A program made the position numbers and the translations under genes. This document shows positions 11,001 through 23,900 of a DNA stretch of 64,000 bases, piece by piece. The notes beneath the pieces are model-generated. The model was not told where the DNA came from. It was given only the letters and a program-made list of their open reading frames with translations, and did no database searches. This DNA is from Ciona intestinalis (taxonomy: Eukaryota; Chordata; Ascidiacea; Phlebobranchia; Cionidae), in assembly GCF_000224145.3 (NCBI RefSeq), contig NC_020179.2:2071612-2135611 (forward strand), written 5' to 3'. Position 1 is the first letter of the stretch. Each line of letters begins with the position of its first letter.

Positions 11001-13178
11001 GCCGGTTATTATTATTATTATAGGATCAGTTATTATTATTATTATTATAGGATCATGCTGACCAGTATGAAAGTGGAAGCATCTTTAGTGAAAGCATCAA
11101 TCAATTCCACCAAACAATATCCATGCCAAGTGAAAGCTGCTCCACAAATTTAACATTGTTAAATAACTTTCCAACAAACAGAAGCGTAATACAACAGAAT
11201 GTTAGTGAACAGATAAGTTTCCAGAATTTCAGTAACATCCTTTCACCAGAACACGTCATACTGGCCAGCCCTGAAGGTAACTTTATACGTAGTTAAGTAG
11301 GCATGAATGAATGTAACTTACTTTATCCTCGCGTGGCTGGAAAATGACTGTGTTACCAAGTATGTTACTTTGTAGGTGATTATTTTTTAGTTTTTTTCAT
11401 TTATTTTATGTGTACCTGTTAATTTGGACAACCTATTAGTAACCACTGCGTTGGGGCAATTGCCATTAAGTGTCTTGCCTAGTAACACATACGCCTACAG
11501 TAATAGTAGCAGCGAAGAGCCTTGAACCCATTACCTCTGGGTTAGAGGCAGGTGCGCTAACCAACCATGCTACGGCATGACTTAAATTTATAGCTCCCAC
11601 TGAAGAAATATGATTGTTAATTAGAATGAATGACTCTGTAATCGGACTTTATATATTGGAGCTAGCTGGTTGACAATTCTGCCGTACGTCTAATTGCTTC
11701 ATAACTAGAAACCAAACATTTTAGAATGGGTTGCTTATTTTAATCCTTTTTTCTGTTATACCGGTTCTCAACATAGTATTATGTAGCCAAGCTTGTCATT
11801 GGCCCAAGATGACCATATGTTGATATTGCTCATTCAGGGAGAATTAGGAGTGTGTAATGATGCCACTCTAAGCGACACACTTGATTGTTACAACAGCAAT
11901 TTTAAACATTTTATTCTTTATTAGTATTTCCAAATCTGTCAGAAAAAAAGAGAATGCAGGGAATATTTGGTGTTGAAAATAACTTGGAAGGCCATAGGCG
12001 GTTTTGTCTATACCGAAATAACTATTTTTGTTGGCGTACTCTAATGTAATTTTACCAGCATTTATCAAAATTTCCACATTAATTTCTTTATCTTGTGTCA
12101 ACAGCAGCACCTGTTGATCAATTGTATGAGCAGCCACCATCTTTTATTAGAAGTGTCCATCCAGCAGAAGAAATAGCCCAATCATTACCAACATTTGAAA
12201 CTTTCCTGCAAGGATTTAACTTATCTCGTAATGATGTTTTGCAAAACACTTAGATCCAATTTGTTACGTGTATTTGTGTCACTAACATGCTTTCTCTACT
12301 TAATTTGACTCTGTTTTTATTTTATGTTTCACTTTCATGTAATGAAGATAATGTTGTTATTTTTAGTAATGAGTTTTTATTTTAAGTGATGTTTTACTGA
12401 CTATGTGGATTCACAATAAACTTTATGCGGAATTTTCAATTCGTCTACTCAATGGCACAGTATTTAACTTGCAATGCGTTATCATGTTACAGTTTATATT
12501 ATTTCAGGTGAAGACATGCTCATGTACAAGGTGACACTCAAGTATAATGGGATGGTGGTAAAGTCAGAAAAGCTGTCATTAGCCAAAGGTGTTCGATTCA
12601 TGTTTGGGAGTCCTTTGCTGCAGAAAAACGTTGTTGAAGCTTTTAGATCGGGTGAAAGGGAACTGGTAGATTTGCAGACTTGGGAATTTCCTGAACAGCA
12701 AATGCTTTCTTCAAACTCGGCCAACATAGATAGCATCTTAAAGTCCACTGATCTTGGGATAGTGTTACAAGCTCAGCAAAATGGACTTACTGCAAAACGT
12801 CTTTGCCAAAGTCAGATATTTTACTTTGATCAATCAAATCAAGGCGGCCATTCAGTAAAACTAGAGCGGAAAGTGGCTATAGAGGTTTTATCCCATGCAA
12901 AGTGGGTCCGGTCATTACTGGAACAACAACGGGGTTCAAATACAATTTCTCCAAACGAGGGTTCAGTGAAATTGGTGATCGGAACCAAACCTTCATCTAT
13001 AAGATCAGTTGGCCTTGTTAGTCTCACCATTCAATCAGCATGCGCTGATATTTTAATTAAACAATTTTCAGATAATGACAACCCATCAGTGCTTGCTAGC
13101 AATGAATCTTCATTGGATGTGATTATTAGAATGCTGGACCAGTGGGCAGTTGACCCAGACAGCAATTTTACACCATAG
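8051..13178 (+). CDS. IRF: Interferon regulatory factor (IRF) transcription factor
   Basis: Seven coding exons: 8051-8221, 8527-8713, 9445-9561, 10217-10314, 11051-11276, 12105-12227 and 12508-13178, giving about 530 residues with phase kept at every junction. Residues 1-120 form the IRF DNA-binding domain with the five spaced tryptophans (W14, W29, W41, W49, W59) and the recognition-helix stretch KLKGNFRCALNKSDDFEE. Exon 3 is basic (KRAQRKR, AKQHKR), a likely nuclear localisation signal. The last exon (residues ~308-530) is the IRF-association domain, starting DMLMYKVTLKYNG and containing LERKVAIEVL. The start at 8051 is chosen because it lies two bases after an acceptor AG and matches the family N-terminus; the open frame back to 7931 is intron. 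The family binds interferon-response/GAAA elements. No vertebrate subgroup is assigned. Confidence 0.93.
8740..9042 (+). mobile_element. tRNA-derived SINE, head truncated
   Basis: IRF intron 2. Starts near the B-box region, then GGGCGTATGTGTCCTTGGG, GTAACTCGTAAGCTGG and the ATTCATTCGTTCATTC tail. It contains a triplicated TAACGACTGTTGTTT block. Confidence 0.8.
10761..11005 (-). mobile_element. tRNA-derived SINE with internal gap
   Basis: IRF intron 4. The head (minus strand) shows the A box (GTGGCATAGTGGTTAGCG) and B box (GGGTTCAAGGC); the tail is left of the gap. It ends 45 bases before the IRF exon 5 acceptor. Confidence 0.85.
10817..10866. other. Assembly gap, 50 N, inside a SINE
   Basis: Exactly 50 N between the tail and head parts of one minus-strand SINE copy in IRF intron 4. 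Confidence 0.95.
11004..11054 (+). repeat. Duplicated IRF exon 5 splice acceptor
   Basis: GTTATTATTATTATTATAGG followed by ATCA occurs twice in a row, so two acceptors lie 27 bases apart (11023/11024 and 11050/11051). Only the second keeps the frame open. Confidence 0.75.
11303..11579 (-). mobile_element. tRNA-derived SINE
   Basis: IRF intron 5, nearly full length from the AATGAATG tail to the A-box head, with an internal deletion after the tail. Confidence 0.85.
12415..12420 (+). terminator. Poly(A) signal inside IRF intron 6
   Basis: AATAAA lies in the last IRF intron, about 160 bases after the in-frame stop (12251-12253) met when exon 6 is not spliced. Together they could end a short transcript lacking the association domain. 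Confidence 0.45.
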
Positions 13179-14334
13179 CACCGCTTTGGTTTTTAACTTC
13201 AAGTTCTGTAAATTGTTTTAGTACAGACTTCATGATACACCTTTGTACAAAAAGAAGTTCCTTTGTTTATTAAATGTGAAATCTTACATAGTTACTTTTT
13301 AAGAACTTTCCTTGACATTCAAGTGCCACTAAATGTAAAATAATTTAAAGTAGTTTCATTTTTAAATGAAGATAAATGTCCATTGAGTATATTTAATTCA
13401 TTAGATTTTTATTTTCTGAGTGTGTTGAATGTGTTCATTCTGTTTGCATGTACAATTTCTAAGAACCTATACACTTTAGGTATTCAAGTTTCAATGTAAT
13501 TATAATTAATAGTACGGTGTTTTATGTGTTTGCACTGCCCTGTAGTCCATTAAAAGTTATTTTTATTTGTGAACAGATGACCTGTAAGAAATACTTTTGT
13601 CCTTAAATTTACTGAGAGAGAGGCTTTGTATTGATCCTTGCCATTATAATTTTAACAATAGGTTCAGTGAATGAAACAATACACCACACATTCTCACACC
13701 AATTCACAAATATATCCTGAAAGTACAGTAGTAGTTTGTGGATGCTAAGATGTGGGCCCTTTAATGTCTTGTTTAAAGTTACAATGCTATATATCCATTC
13801 GAAAAATATTAAAAGGTGCAAATTGATAGGATTGTACTTTGAATTAGGCTTTAAGGATTTTTTAATGTGGCTTATCGAAACTTATGTTTTGTTTGACTAA
13901 CAAACACTACAAATCTAATGTTTGCACTGTTTTAGATTTTGTTACATTGTTGTTGTTGTGGACACACGTAACTTAATACTACAATCTCTTTCCTGTTGTC
14001 TATGAGGCAAGGTTTGTCTAGTTTGGTTAGATATAACGTTTTTTTGTGTAGGTTCTAAAATAAAATTGTTTATCCAAAGAGAATACTTAGGACGTATTTT
14101 TGCAAAATTACAGGAAACCGCTAAAACACAGGTATGCCTCGGTGGTGCTGCATAATAAGATGCTGTAAGTCTGTATACAAACTGATGCACGGCGCAGTAT
14201 TTACAAAATTCAGTTTACAAGGAAAGTCACAGCACAACAGAGTTGGCTGTGAAGTTCAAGAGAATTACCTGTGGCAGAAACAAACACGATGATCTGATAG
14301 CATTATTCAAATTTACTATGAACCATACAAATGA

Positions 14335-14489
14335 GACGACAGTCGTAATAACACGGGTAATCTGTATCATACACCTGGTCCTAGCTTATAATTTATCACG
14401 AATTTAACTTCGTGGGTGATTATTTTCTTTCCATTTTTATGTATGGCTGAGAATTTCGACAGCTCATTAGTGACCACTGGGTTGGAGAA
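14335..14489 (-). mobile_element. tRNA-derived SINE, head truncated
   Basis: Keeps the middle and tail (GACGACAGTCGTAATAACAC to GACCACTGGGTTGGAG), in the IRF/NAA15 spacer. Confidence 0.7.
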
Positions 14490-14540
14490 TCTAATTACAC
14501 CCCATCACAGACACTGTTGGCTTGTATTTAAATTTATAAT

Positions 14541-14712
14541 TAATGGTTTCTGTACTCAAATTGGTGAACTTGTAATTGAAACGTCTTAACTTGCAACGTT
14601 CGCAGTTTTTTTGATTTAAACGCAAAATATCATAGAGGGTAAAACGCGGTCGCTACTTGTGGTAAAAAAACGCAGTTTGGTTTCCCAAAAAGAGGAATAG
14701 CGGGTTTGATTC
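14541..14712 (+). repeat. Dispersed repeat, third family, copy 2
   Basis: Direct-orientation partner of 6859-7029, in the IRF/NAA15 spacer. Confidence 0.6.
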
Positions 14713-14961
14713 TGCTATCATGTGTGTGCAAACCGACATGCATAAGCGGGAACCAAAAAACCATGCACTTGTATAGAAGGCAGCTAAGAGAATTGATAAT
14801 GACCCAGTACATTAACCAAAAGGGTACAAGCCAATGTCAAAGTCCCAGCGACAATAAACTGCCCGACACACGCATAAATAATGGACAGTGGATTCGGTCG
14901 CGTACCCAGAGCCGAAACTGCGAATTCACACAAGAAACAATGCCGTTGGATATAGCGCCAA

Positions 14962-17900
14962 TCACACAACTTGTAAGCAGTGATCTTCTGCCCTGGCCGA
15001 TGTTTCAATCCCACAAAGCTTGTTAGAATTGTTGTTCACCTGTTTATGTTCAGGTTTCAAATCCCCACTTTCAGGATTGCTATCTAAACCATTAACAGCC
15101 GGGTGCCCATTAACTTTGCCGTTCTGTTCAGCGGCTAGTTGGGGCGAGAGAAAAAAACACGCTCGCGGGAAAATAGCATGACACTTTTCGCGGAATTCTG
15201 CCACAATGTCGGACTCCACAACGCCGAAGTCTAGTTTGCCTTGTAAACTTCGGAGAACCATTTCACAAACCTGTGGAAATAGAATCGATATACATACAGT
15301 TTTCCAAATAACTGCTGTTTAAAAAGCATGCCCTATACTTAAAGAGTGGGTAATACTGGATTAATAGAATCACGATAAAAGCCCTAAAACAAAAGTGTAA
15401 ATCTAACAAATTAAATTATTCAGACAGTGGTAACCTTCAGCGATACGTTCTGCATGTTGTTGTTGATATTTAAGATCATTTTCAATGCTTCATCTTTCCT
15501 TGAAGAATTCAAATGGTAGAGTGAGCTTGCTCCTGTAATAACATGCATTGTAGCAGATTTTTATTTTTATAAAGGCTAAGTTTACAATGCACTTTAAAAA
15601 TGCAACAAGAAAAACAGACAGTATGCAGAAAAACAGCACAAATTTCACAGAAAAAAAACAAAATAATCAACAAAAATGGACAAATAATACAGCAGTGGTA
15701 ACAAGAACAACAACTTAACTGACCTGCGAATATGTGGGTCAGTGAGTTCGGGTTAGCCGCAATGAACTGTTCGTTTAGTGTTTCCACATCAATGTCACAT
15801 CCTATGATCTTCATGTGGAGAGATATGACTTCTGAGGCAGCTGTTGGTAGGTCCTTTGCATCACGAACTGAGGGTGTAGAAAGAAAGAAGGGTTGTAACT
15901 TATAAACTTAGCAAGGTGGGTGACAAAAGCCAAAAAATTCTTCATTATAACACATGTGTTGTTTCATATACCTTGTGCCCACTTTTGAGTCACTACGCAA
16001 ATGTAACTTTGTAATTTTTTTTGAAATGTGACAATTTAGACAATCTATTAGGAAGCACTGGGTTGAAGAAACTGCCACAAACGCTCACAATGGTAGTAGT
16101 GTCGAAGTTGTAAAATACGCCATAACTTTATGTTACATCACCAAAAACCTAGCATTTTGCTTCATGCTTGTATTGTATTATATTGTAATGTATACTGACA
16201 GAGTTATTTTTATCAATGTTTAATCACACTTACCTTTTTTTGCAAAGCGTACGCGACACACGTGTAGATTTGGCATGTCCGATTCTTTGGCAACTTTCTG
16301 CGCTCGTAGCAAAGCACGCAGCATCACAAGCAACGTGCCACGCCGCTCAGCTATTTGAAAGGCTAAGTAATGCGTCTCAAATTTGCCCGAGCAGTATAAC
16401 TCCAACGGTGCAAGAAATTTTTGCGCCTGTTCTAGAGGGTTGGAAATCTGACAAAAATTACAGAATGAATGACATTTGTTTATAACATGGGGCTTTATTT
16501 CATACACGTCAAGCTACTTGACAATTAAATGTATATATATATATAACCTTTTCGATTTTAAAAAAAAATTTCTGTTTAGGTGATAATTTTAGAATAAAAA
16601 TTTTAGTAACCACTACGTTAAAGCAGTTTCCGTTACGTGTTTTACCCAAAGACACGTAGGCCACAACAGATAGCAGGATGGCTATAATGCATGCACAGAA
16701 ACCACTGCCCTAGACATATATTAATTAATATTGTGTCTGTGTGACTGCATGAAGGTAAATCAAACATTTGTATTATGCATGGGACAGACACTAACTTACA
16801 GATACAAGTTTTTCAGCAGCAAATTCTTCTTCTTTTTTAACTTCAGCATCGTCCTCAGTTTTGTTGTTTTTCACCTGTTGTCTAGGATAAACATATATGT
16901 TAGGTTGCACTCGTCGCAGTTTTGAATGGTAAAAAAAACATAAAAAGTTACTAAATGCTAAACACTAACGCAGATACTTTAACCTATAAAATTTAAGTTA
17001 TAAAAATATTGCCGAAATTTATAAAAAAAATCAATCACTTTCAGTACAAAAAATGATAAAAAAAGGTTAATAATTTAATAGTCCAACAAATGTGCATATA
17101 ATCTAGAAAGTTATCTAAAATATAGCAAAAATTACTTTTTCTTTCCACTTTTATCATGCTGTTCATTCTTTTTTCTCTCTTCAGCAGCTGCCTTTTTTCT
17201 TTCTTGTCTTCTCTGTTTGTTACGAAGTTTTTTAAGCTCGGCATTCGACATGGAGGATTCCTTTTCATCTTGTATACGATCTCCTGGTTGGTAAGGCTCA
17301 TCGTGGAGATGAATATATACCTGTATGATTGGTTTATAGCAGTGAATGAATATATAGACCTTCTTCTTAAAAAATACTTAATGGTTTTTAAATCAAGTTT
17401 GTTAAAACCTTTTAAATGCTGTAATGTCCTTCAACTGTTCTACTGGTAGATAATTTCTTACTCTTTCAAAAAAAAACAACTGTAAGTACTTTTACCAACC
17501 ATAAAAAAATTTAGGAACAGTTTTGTAAACAACTGCTTCAAAATGCGTTTTTGCATTACTAGGCTCATTTTAGAAAAACATATCCAAAGCAGTGTAGAAA
17601 CTTTAGGCATACCTTTATTGCTGCTTTTGCAGCTTGAAAATAAAACCTATGCGAACGTAGAGAATCCTCCAGCTTAAGCATCTTGACGTACGACCGGAGA
17701 GTCATTTTACGCATACAGTACTGGTGGAAATCAAACTGGTCTTCAATTATTTCAGTGAAATGCTGAAAAAAAATGTTGACAGTTTTAAAACTGAAACAGT
17801 AATAAATACTTGAAATTGGTGTTGTGGTGGAAAAATTAAATTCTACCAAACGTTGTGTTGCAATCCTGAAAAGATATTACCAATGTAGGAATTAATTTTT

Positions 17901-20900
17901 TCTGTTATTTATTTACAGTTATGAATAAATTTAAAACGTTGGCTGTCTATCAAAGCAAAACTATAAGCACTAAAGATAATATATAGTAGGGTGGGAAAGT
18001 AGGGAAACCTTTAGCACATAATACCCAAAAATCCTGATCATGTTTTAAACAATTAACAACGGTCTATGATAATTTTTTGAATGTTATTTGTTTACTACCA
18101 AATGAGACGAAAAAATAGAAAGAAAAAGTGTCCCATCTTCTCCCACTTTACTATACAACAGTAAAAGTTGTCTCACAAATAGCTCACGAACCTTATCCAC
18201 TTCATGACATTTCTTCAAGGCTTCACCATATCTGTTTGCTCTTGAATGTGCGCTTGCACATGCCACCTCATACCACATACATTGCATTTCTTTTAAGTAT
18301 TCATCTATGCTTACATTCTCCTGTGAAGATAGGGTTTCGTTTAATTTTAAGTGTTGTTCGTACAAACATACGACTACACAAAAGTCTCATGCTCAATGTC
18401 AAGTTATAGGACTGACAAAATGTTTTTTATTATTACTATAAACAAATTCAGATATATATGAATGTACAATGTACACAAATACTCTTCATGCTCACTGATG
18501 AGTTGAAATATAATTTTTTTCCTATTAAAAACACACACATGGTGTGTCTTAATTTAATTCACAAAGAAAAAAGAGCATATAATGGATCATTGATATTACT
18601 GTTGCACTTTGCACTGTGCTTTTAACAGAAAAACCAAGGCCCAAAATAGATATTATTAGTTCATGAATTGAAAACTTAATCCATAATTGTATTAAAGCAT
18701 ATAGGCCTACTAATGATGGGGTAATATCTGACATGTTAACTCTAACCTATCAGGTTAACTCTAACCACCCAGGTCTATTGCCGTGCCTTGTTATCAGAGT
18801 GTAGGACCTCACGGTTCTCTTCTCCCTCACATACATTACAATGCTTAATAACCTCACATATATAAACGTGTTATACAGTCCTTTAATGCGGGTGTCATAC
18901 ATCTCGCGCCAGCTCACGAGTTACCATGTTTGATGTATGTATACGATCTATATAGTGGGACAAAAGTAATGATTATGTATGAATGAAAGTAACTTACTTT
19001 ATCCTCGCGTGGCCGGAAAACGACAGTCGTTATAACACGGGTGTGCACCTCGCGCCAGCTTACGAGTTACCAAGTATGTTACTTTGTGGGTGATAANNNN
19101 NNNNNNNNNNNNNNNNNNNNNNNNNNNNNNNNNNNNNNNNNNNNNNAGGACACATACGCCCACAATGGTAGCAGCGACGAGCTTTGAACCCATTACCTCT
19201 GGGTTAGAGGCAGGCGCGCTAACCACTACGCCACGACGCCGGTTTAAAACAAACAACAAAAGCACTCACTCTCGTAAACTTAGCAGCTGTTTCCTCAGCG
19301 TCAGATATCATATCATTCCTGATCATATAAGCAGCACATTTGCAGTTTATGAATCTGTCTGCTGTGTCCAACGATTGAGCCTCATCCATGCTGGCCACAG
19401 CTCCTGCTGTATCTCCCAGATGCTGCAAGGGTGGTGGTTAAAGTGCTGCTGCTCAAGGGGTAGTTGTAAAGGTCTTTTGGGAACTTTTTAGGTAAAACAG
19501 ATTTTAATTATAGGTGGAACATTTTGAATTCAACTTTAGGCTATATATACTGATTTAGGTTGCTATACAGTGCCTGATATAGTAGGGTTGGGGAAGATAG
19601 GACACCATTTCAATCTACTTTCTTGTCCTATTAAGTTGTAAACAAAGAGCATTCCTTACGACTCCCATGGACCATTTTTAATTGTTTAAAAGACGAACAG
19701 GATGTTTGGATATTATGTGCTAAAGGTGTCCCGTCTTACCCAACCCTATTATATTAATAACTACAATTAAATTGCTTATAAAACTTAAAAACGTAAAAAG
19801 TATGAAAATTATTACTTTTAAAACTTTAGCTTTCAAAACATGAAGTTCAATGAGTGTAGGTGTATGCTCCAATGACTCATTGATTAATTGTAAAGCTTTT
19901 TCGTATTCCTTTATTTTATCGAGATGTTGTGCGTAGAAAAACCTCGCCCATAACAAAGTAGTTGGTGGTTCTATTTCTTCATCTGGAATAAAAAAAAACT
20001 TTTGATTTTTAAATTTTGTTCATAAAGAGGGGCGGACAGTGACAGTTTAGATGTTTTGAGCAAAAACAATAGTTTTTAATTTATTAAAAAAATTTTTTTT
20101 ATGTTGTAACTACATAGTAGAACTATTTTTTTTGTTTTTTTGTATGGGTAAGGACCTGGAATTTAGGCAAGATTTGGCTCACTAGCAGCGTCGAGCAGCG
20201 AACACTAAATCGTTCGGTCACAATACAAGCACCTAAACCACTGAGCCACGGCGCCAGACTAGTAAAACTAGTCAGTAGGTAAAGCTAGTTTTTGTGCTTT
20301 TAATTACTAACGTTAATTTAAAAGTATGCTTTTAATAAAAAAACACTAATTTAAAAATATGCTTTAAACAAAAAAATTGTCCATGACAGCAAAACCGTAA
20401 AAAAAATTGAAGACATCCATTAAGTAACTTAGTAACATACCATCAGGGGAGAATTTAGAATTTGCTTCCAAAGATCGAATAAACTGCTCTGCTATCTCTC
20501 CAATGCATTTAACCTTTTCTTGCTCCTTATATAATGGTTTCAAGCTTACAAATAGTGGTGGTACACCCCGCTTTAATTGCTCTCTCATGATTTTGTCAAC
20601 TCGCTCCTGAAACATGGGACCTGTTTGGGACCAAAAATGGGGATTAATTTAAGAAGCTTAAAACAAATTTTATTCAATGTATTTGGGCCACTAAATGTTT
20701 TTAGGTGTGTTTGCACATTTTCAGCGAATACTTGCAAAAATAAAAACCATCGTTTTACCTTATTTTTTTAAAGTTAGGAATCCATTTTGGTGCAAAATAC
20801 ATTATTACATTGCATTTGCATTTGTCGAATGTGGCAGTGCATTTGCGGGACAGTGTCCCAAATTTTGAGCCGGATTTAGGCCAAAGTCAGCCCATTACCC

Positions 20901-23900
20901 TAAAATCAACGAGGCTACAACTCATTATTGATCACTGGGTTAAAGCAAAGACTGTTTGCGTCTCGCCCTAGGAAGCAGGCAGATATCAGTATCAGTATCA
21001 TTATATCAATAAAAAATAAGTGGATGATTTAACTAAAAATTTTTTTTTTTTTAATTTTTTTTGGGGGGTTTGAAAGGGAGAGGGGTCGCGACCCCTTAAA
21101 CCCCCCTGGCTGCTCCACTGATGCCAAGTATCGAACCCTGTATTTTCTGTAATAATTCACCTGCCTAACTACTGTGCCAGCACAAACATAGCACATCAAA
21201 AAACATATTTTTCAATACTTACCCGTTAAAAATGTAAGAGGAAGACTTTTTGGTGAATCGGCTTTAGGAAAAATGGCCGACACAGCATCATATATCTGTA
21301 GTCTCTCCACTTCATTTGAAGGCTTAATAACAGATTCAAGTTTCTGGTAATAGCTGTGGTTTTCAGGATTCCTGTTTACTAAGCTGGTAAAGATTTTCTC
21401 AGCTTCTTCTAAACGTTCGAGTTTAACACAAAGATCGCCTGGTAAGAAAAAAACATTAATGCACAAATGTAGTAACCTTGAGTAAGATGGTTACCAAAGG
21501 TCCGTAATATTTTATATGAACAACCTTTTAGCTACATTCTAAAACCTACCTGTCACTAAAATTAAACATAATGTACAAAAGTCAGCTACAGTATGATTAC
21601 CTTTATATTCAAGCCAAGATAGCTTGTCTACAATTTTCTCTTTATTTGTTTCCAAGTGCTCTATAGCTTGTTGAAACAAGCCAGCTTCTTGTAGGATGTA
21701 GTTCTGGTATAAGAGCAACTCACTATGCTCATATACCATTTCCTGGAAGATTTTAACACAATGTTGTGACCTTTGACCGTTTATACGGAGAAAACATGCA
21801 TAACTTAAAGACATCAGTAAAGCACAAAATGTGGCCTTATCGTTATGATGAAAAATTGAATAATGATAATCAAAATGCCGTAGTCAATGTCATTTGACAA
21901 TGTAACACTCAATTCATCAAATACTGCCCACTGTCGCTATAACGTGGAAAGTCAAATGATTTGGGTCTACAGAATATCATAACACCCAATATCCAATATG
22001 CTACTCTGCCAGTATGGTTTACAGCAATAGTTTCTAAATAGTTTGCCTAGAGTACTAGAGAATAAATGAATGTATCAACTTATAACATGTGTGTTTTGTT
22101 TAATCATTAAAAGTTTTCCAATACCGTGACATATGTAACTTAATGTTAATTTTCTTTACTGTATAATTGAAAATTTTGACAACCTTTAAAAACCACTGGA
22201 CTGCAGTAATAAATAATAGTCATTTTAAAATAACAGCAATAGGCATTATACAAAACACATTTGAAGTAAGTGAAAAACTTATTTTAAATTTTACCTGTTG
22301 AGTTTTTCCAAACTCCTCCAAAACTTTAAAAGCAACCGTGTAATCCTTTAGCAAATGATTAGCAATGGCGTAACCAATCCATGGAGCACGTTGTCCTGGT
22401 TTCAGCTGTAACAGGGCGTGCCTAGTTTCCTAAAATGTAGAAAAGCATTGTTAAACGATTTGATTGAACTATTAGTGTAATTAACTGAAATTTATTTATT
22501 GACATGACATATATGACTAAATATCTGCATTACTGTATAATATGTTAAAAAAAAGCACATTTGTGTATTTTTTTTTGGAGAAAATATTTAAAATTAGGCA
22601 ACAAAAAGATAAAATTGCTTGAACTCACCCTGTAGCCTTCTATGTCTCTCATATGAACTTGCAGCATTGATAAGTCTCGTAAGATATGGAGATTTTCCTG
22701 CAGAAAACCAAAACGATAATTTATTTATTAAATCCTACTCATTACAATAAAAGCATTATATTTTAAACCTAAACTAATCTTTGCGGAAGTTAGAAAATAA
22801 TGGAAGACAACACACAATATCATGACTTGATAAAATTCTTTAAAAACATTTTTAAGTAACTAAACATCACCTGGAAGTATTAGCCTTATCTTTAAGGATA
22901 AATTTATGCAATTCTACATAACTATATAGTGTATATATATAATATATATACTCCATATTGGAGTACTTCTCTCTAGCTGTATTTCATCTAGCACAGAGTA
23001 AAACTTCACTTTAAATCTGAAAAGCCAATATATACTTCCAATCTTGGAACACAGGTGACAAACTGACAATCTAACCAAATATTAATCCAGAAGTAAATTA
23101 ACCACCTTTAGGGATGCACATTACAGAATAATTAGGTATTCTAGGATATCCTAGAATACTTTATTTCGAATCTAGAATTCCGAATCTAGAATTTCGAATC
23201 TTTTTATATTTATAGGAAAAAGAAATTTTACCCACAAAAGTCAGTTTATTGACCCTTTCATAGCAGCCTTGTTGGGTCATGAGCTGTAAAATGATCAAAA
23301 ATTGTACTATTGGGTAGTTTTTGCGTCATGAAACGTATAGCAGGCTATGAAAAGACGTTACGAAACGTTTACTCTCGAAAGTCCCACAAACACAAAAATA
23401 TTTTTTTTCAAAATTAATAAGTTTCAAAAATTGTTACTATAGTATATGAGATGACGTGTAATGACGTCATTAAACAGAATACCGAATCCCGTAATAAGAT
23501 TCGAATACAAAAGGATTCGAATCTCATGGATTCGAAATTCTGTAATGTGCATTCCTAACCACCTTTGCATACTAGTACCAATTTACATATTATATTTAGT
23601 TCAGTTTAAGTATTTGTATCATTACCATCCATTTACATAAAAACAAAGCTGCAGAAAATGTTTGAATTATAAGGTATTACAGTTTTTGTAAAAAGTGAAC
23701 ACTTTCTCTAAAAAATTAATAACACAACTAAAACTGTAATAATAATATGAAAACTTTATAATAGGTCAGTCTAGTACTGCAGCGGAGATTTAGATATGTT
23801 TTAAACAAAAAGACAGGATATGGCAACAAAACAACAGTTGTTAAAACATGCTTACAGTTAAAAACATATTTACATTTAATTGTAAGAAAATAAGCGTGGT

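Larger units (their letters stand above)
13179..14961. other. Tail-to-tail spacer between IRF and NAA15
   Basis: Holds the 3' UTRs of both genes. An ATTAAA at 13549-13554 is a possible IRF poly(A) signal. A truncated SINE (14335-14489) and a dispersed repeat (14541-14712) follow. Open frames here look like chance. Confidence 0.6.

Noticed and set aside
10940..11005. tRNA gene suggested by A and B boxes
   Set aside because: The boxes belong to the SINE head, the acceptor stem does not pair, and the same head recurs many times in the window.
16216..16485. Plus-strand frame over an NAA15 exon
   Set aside because: It is antisense to the exon encoding [16 protein letters not shown], which matches NAA15.
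19084..19491. 135-codon frame across the gap
   Set aside because: It runs through N placeholders and a SINE, so it has no coding meaning.
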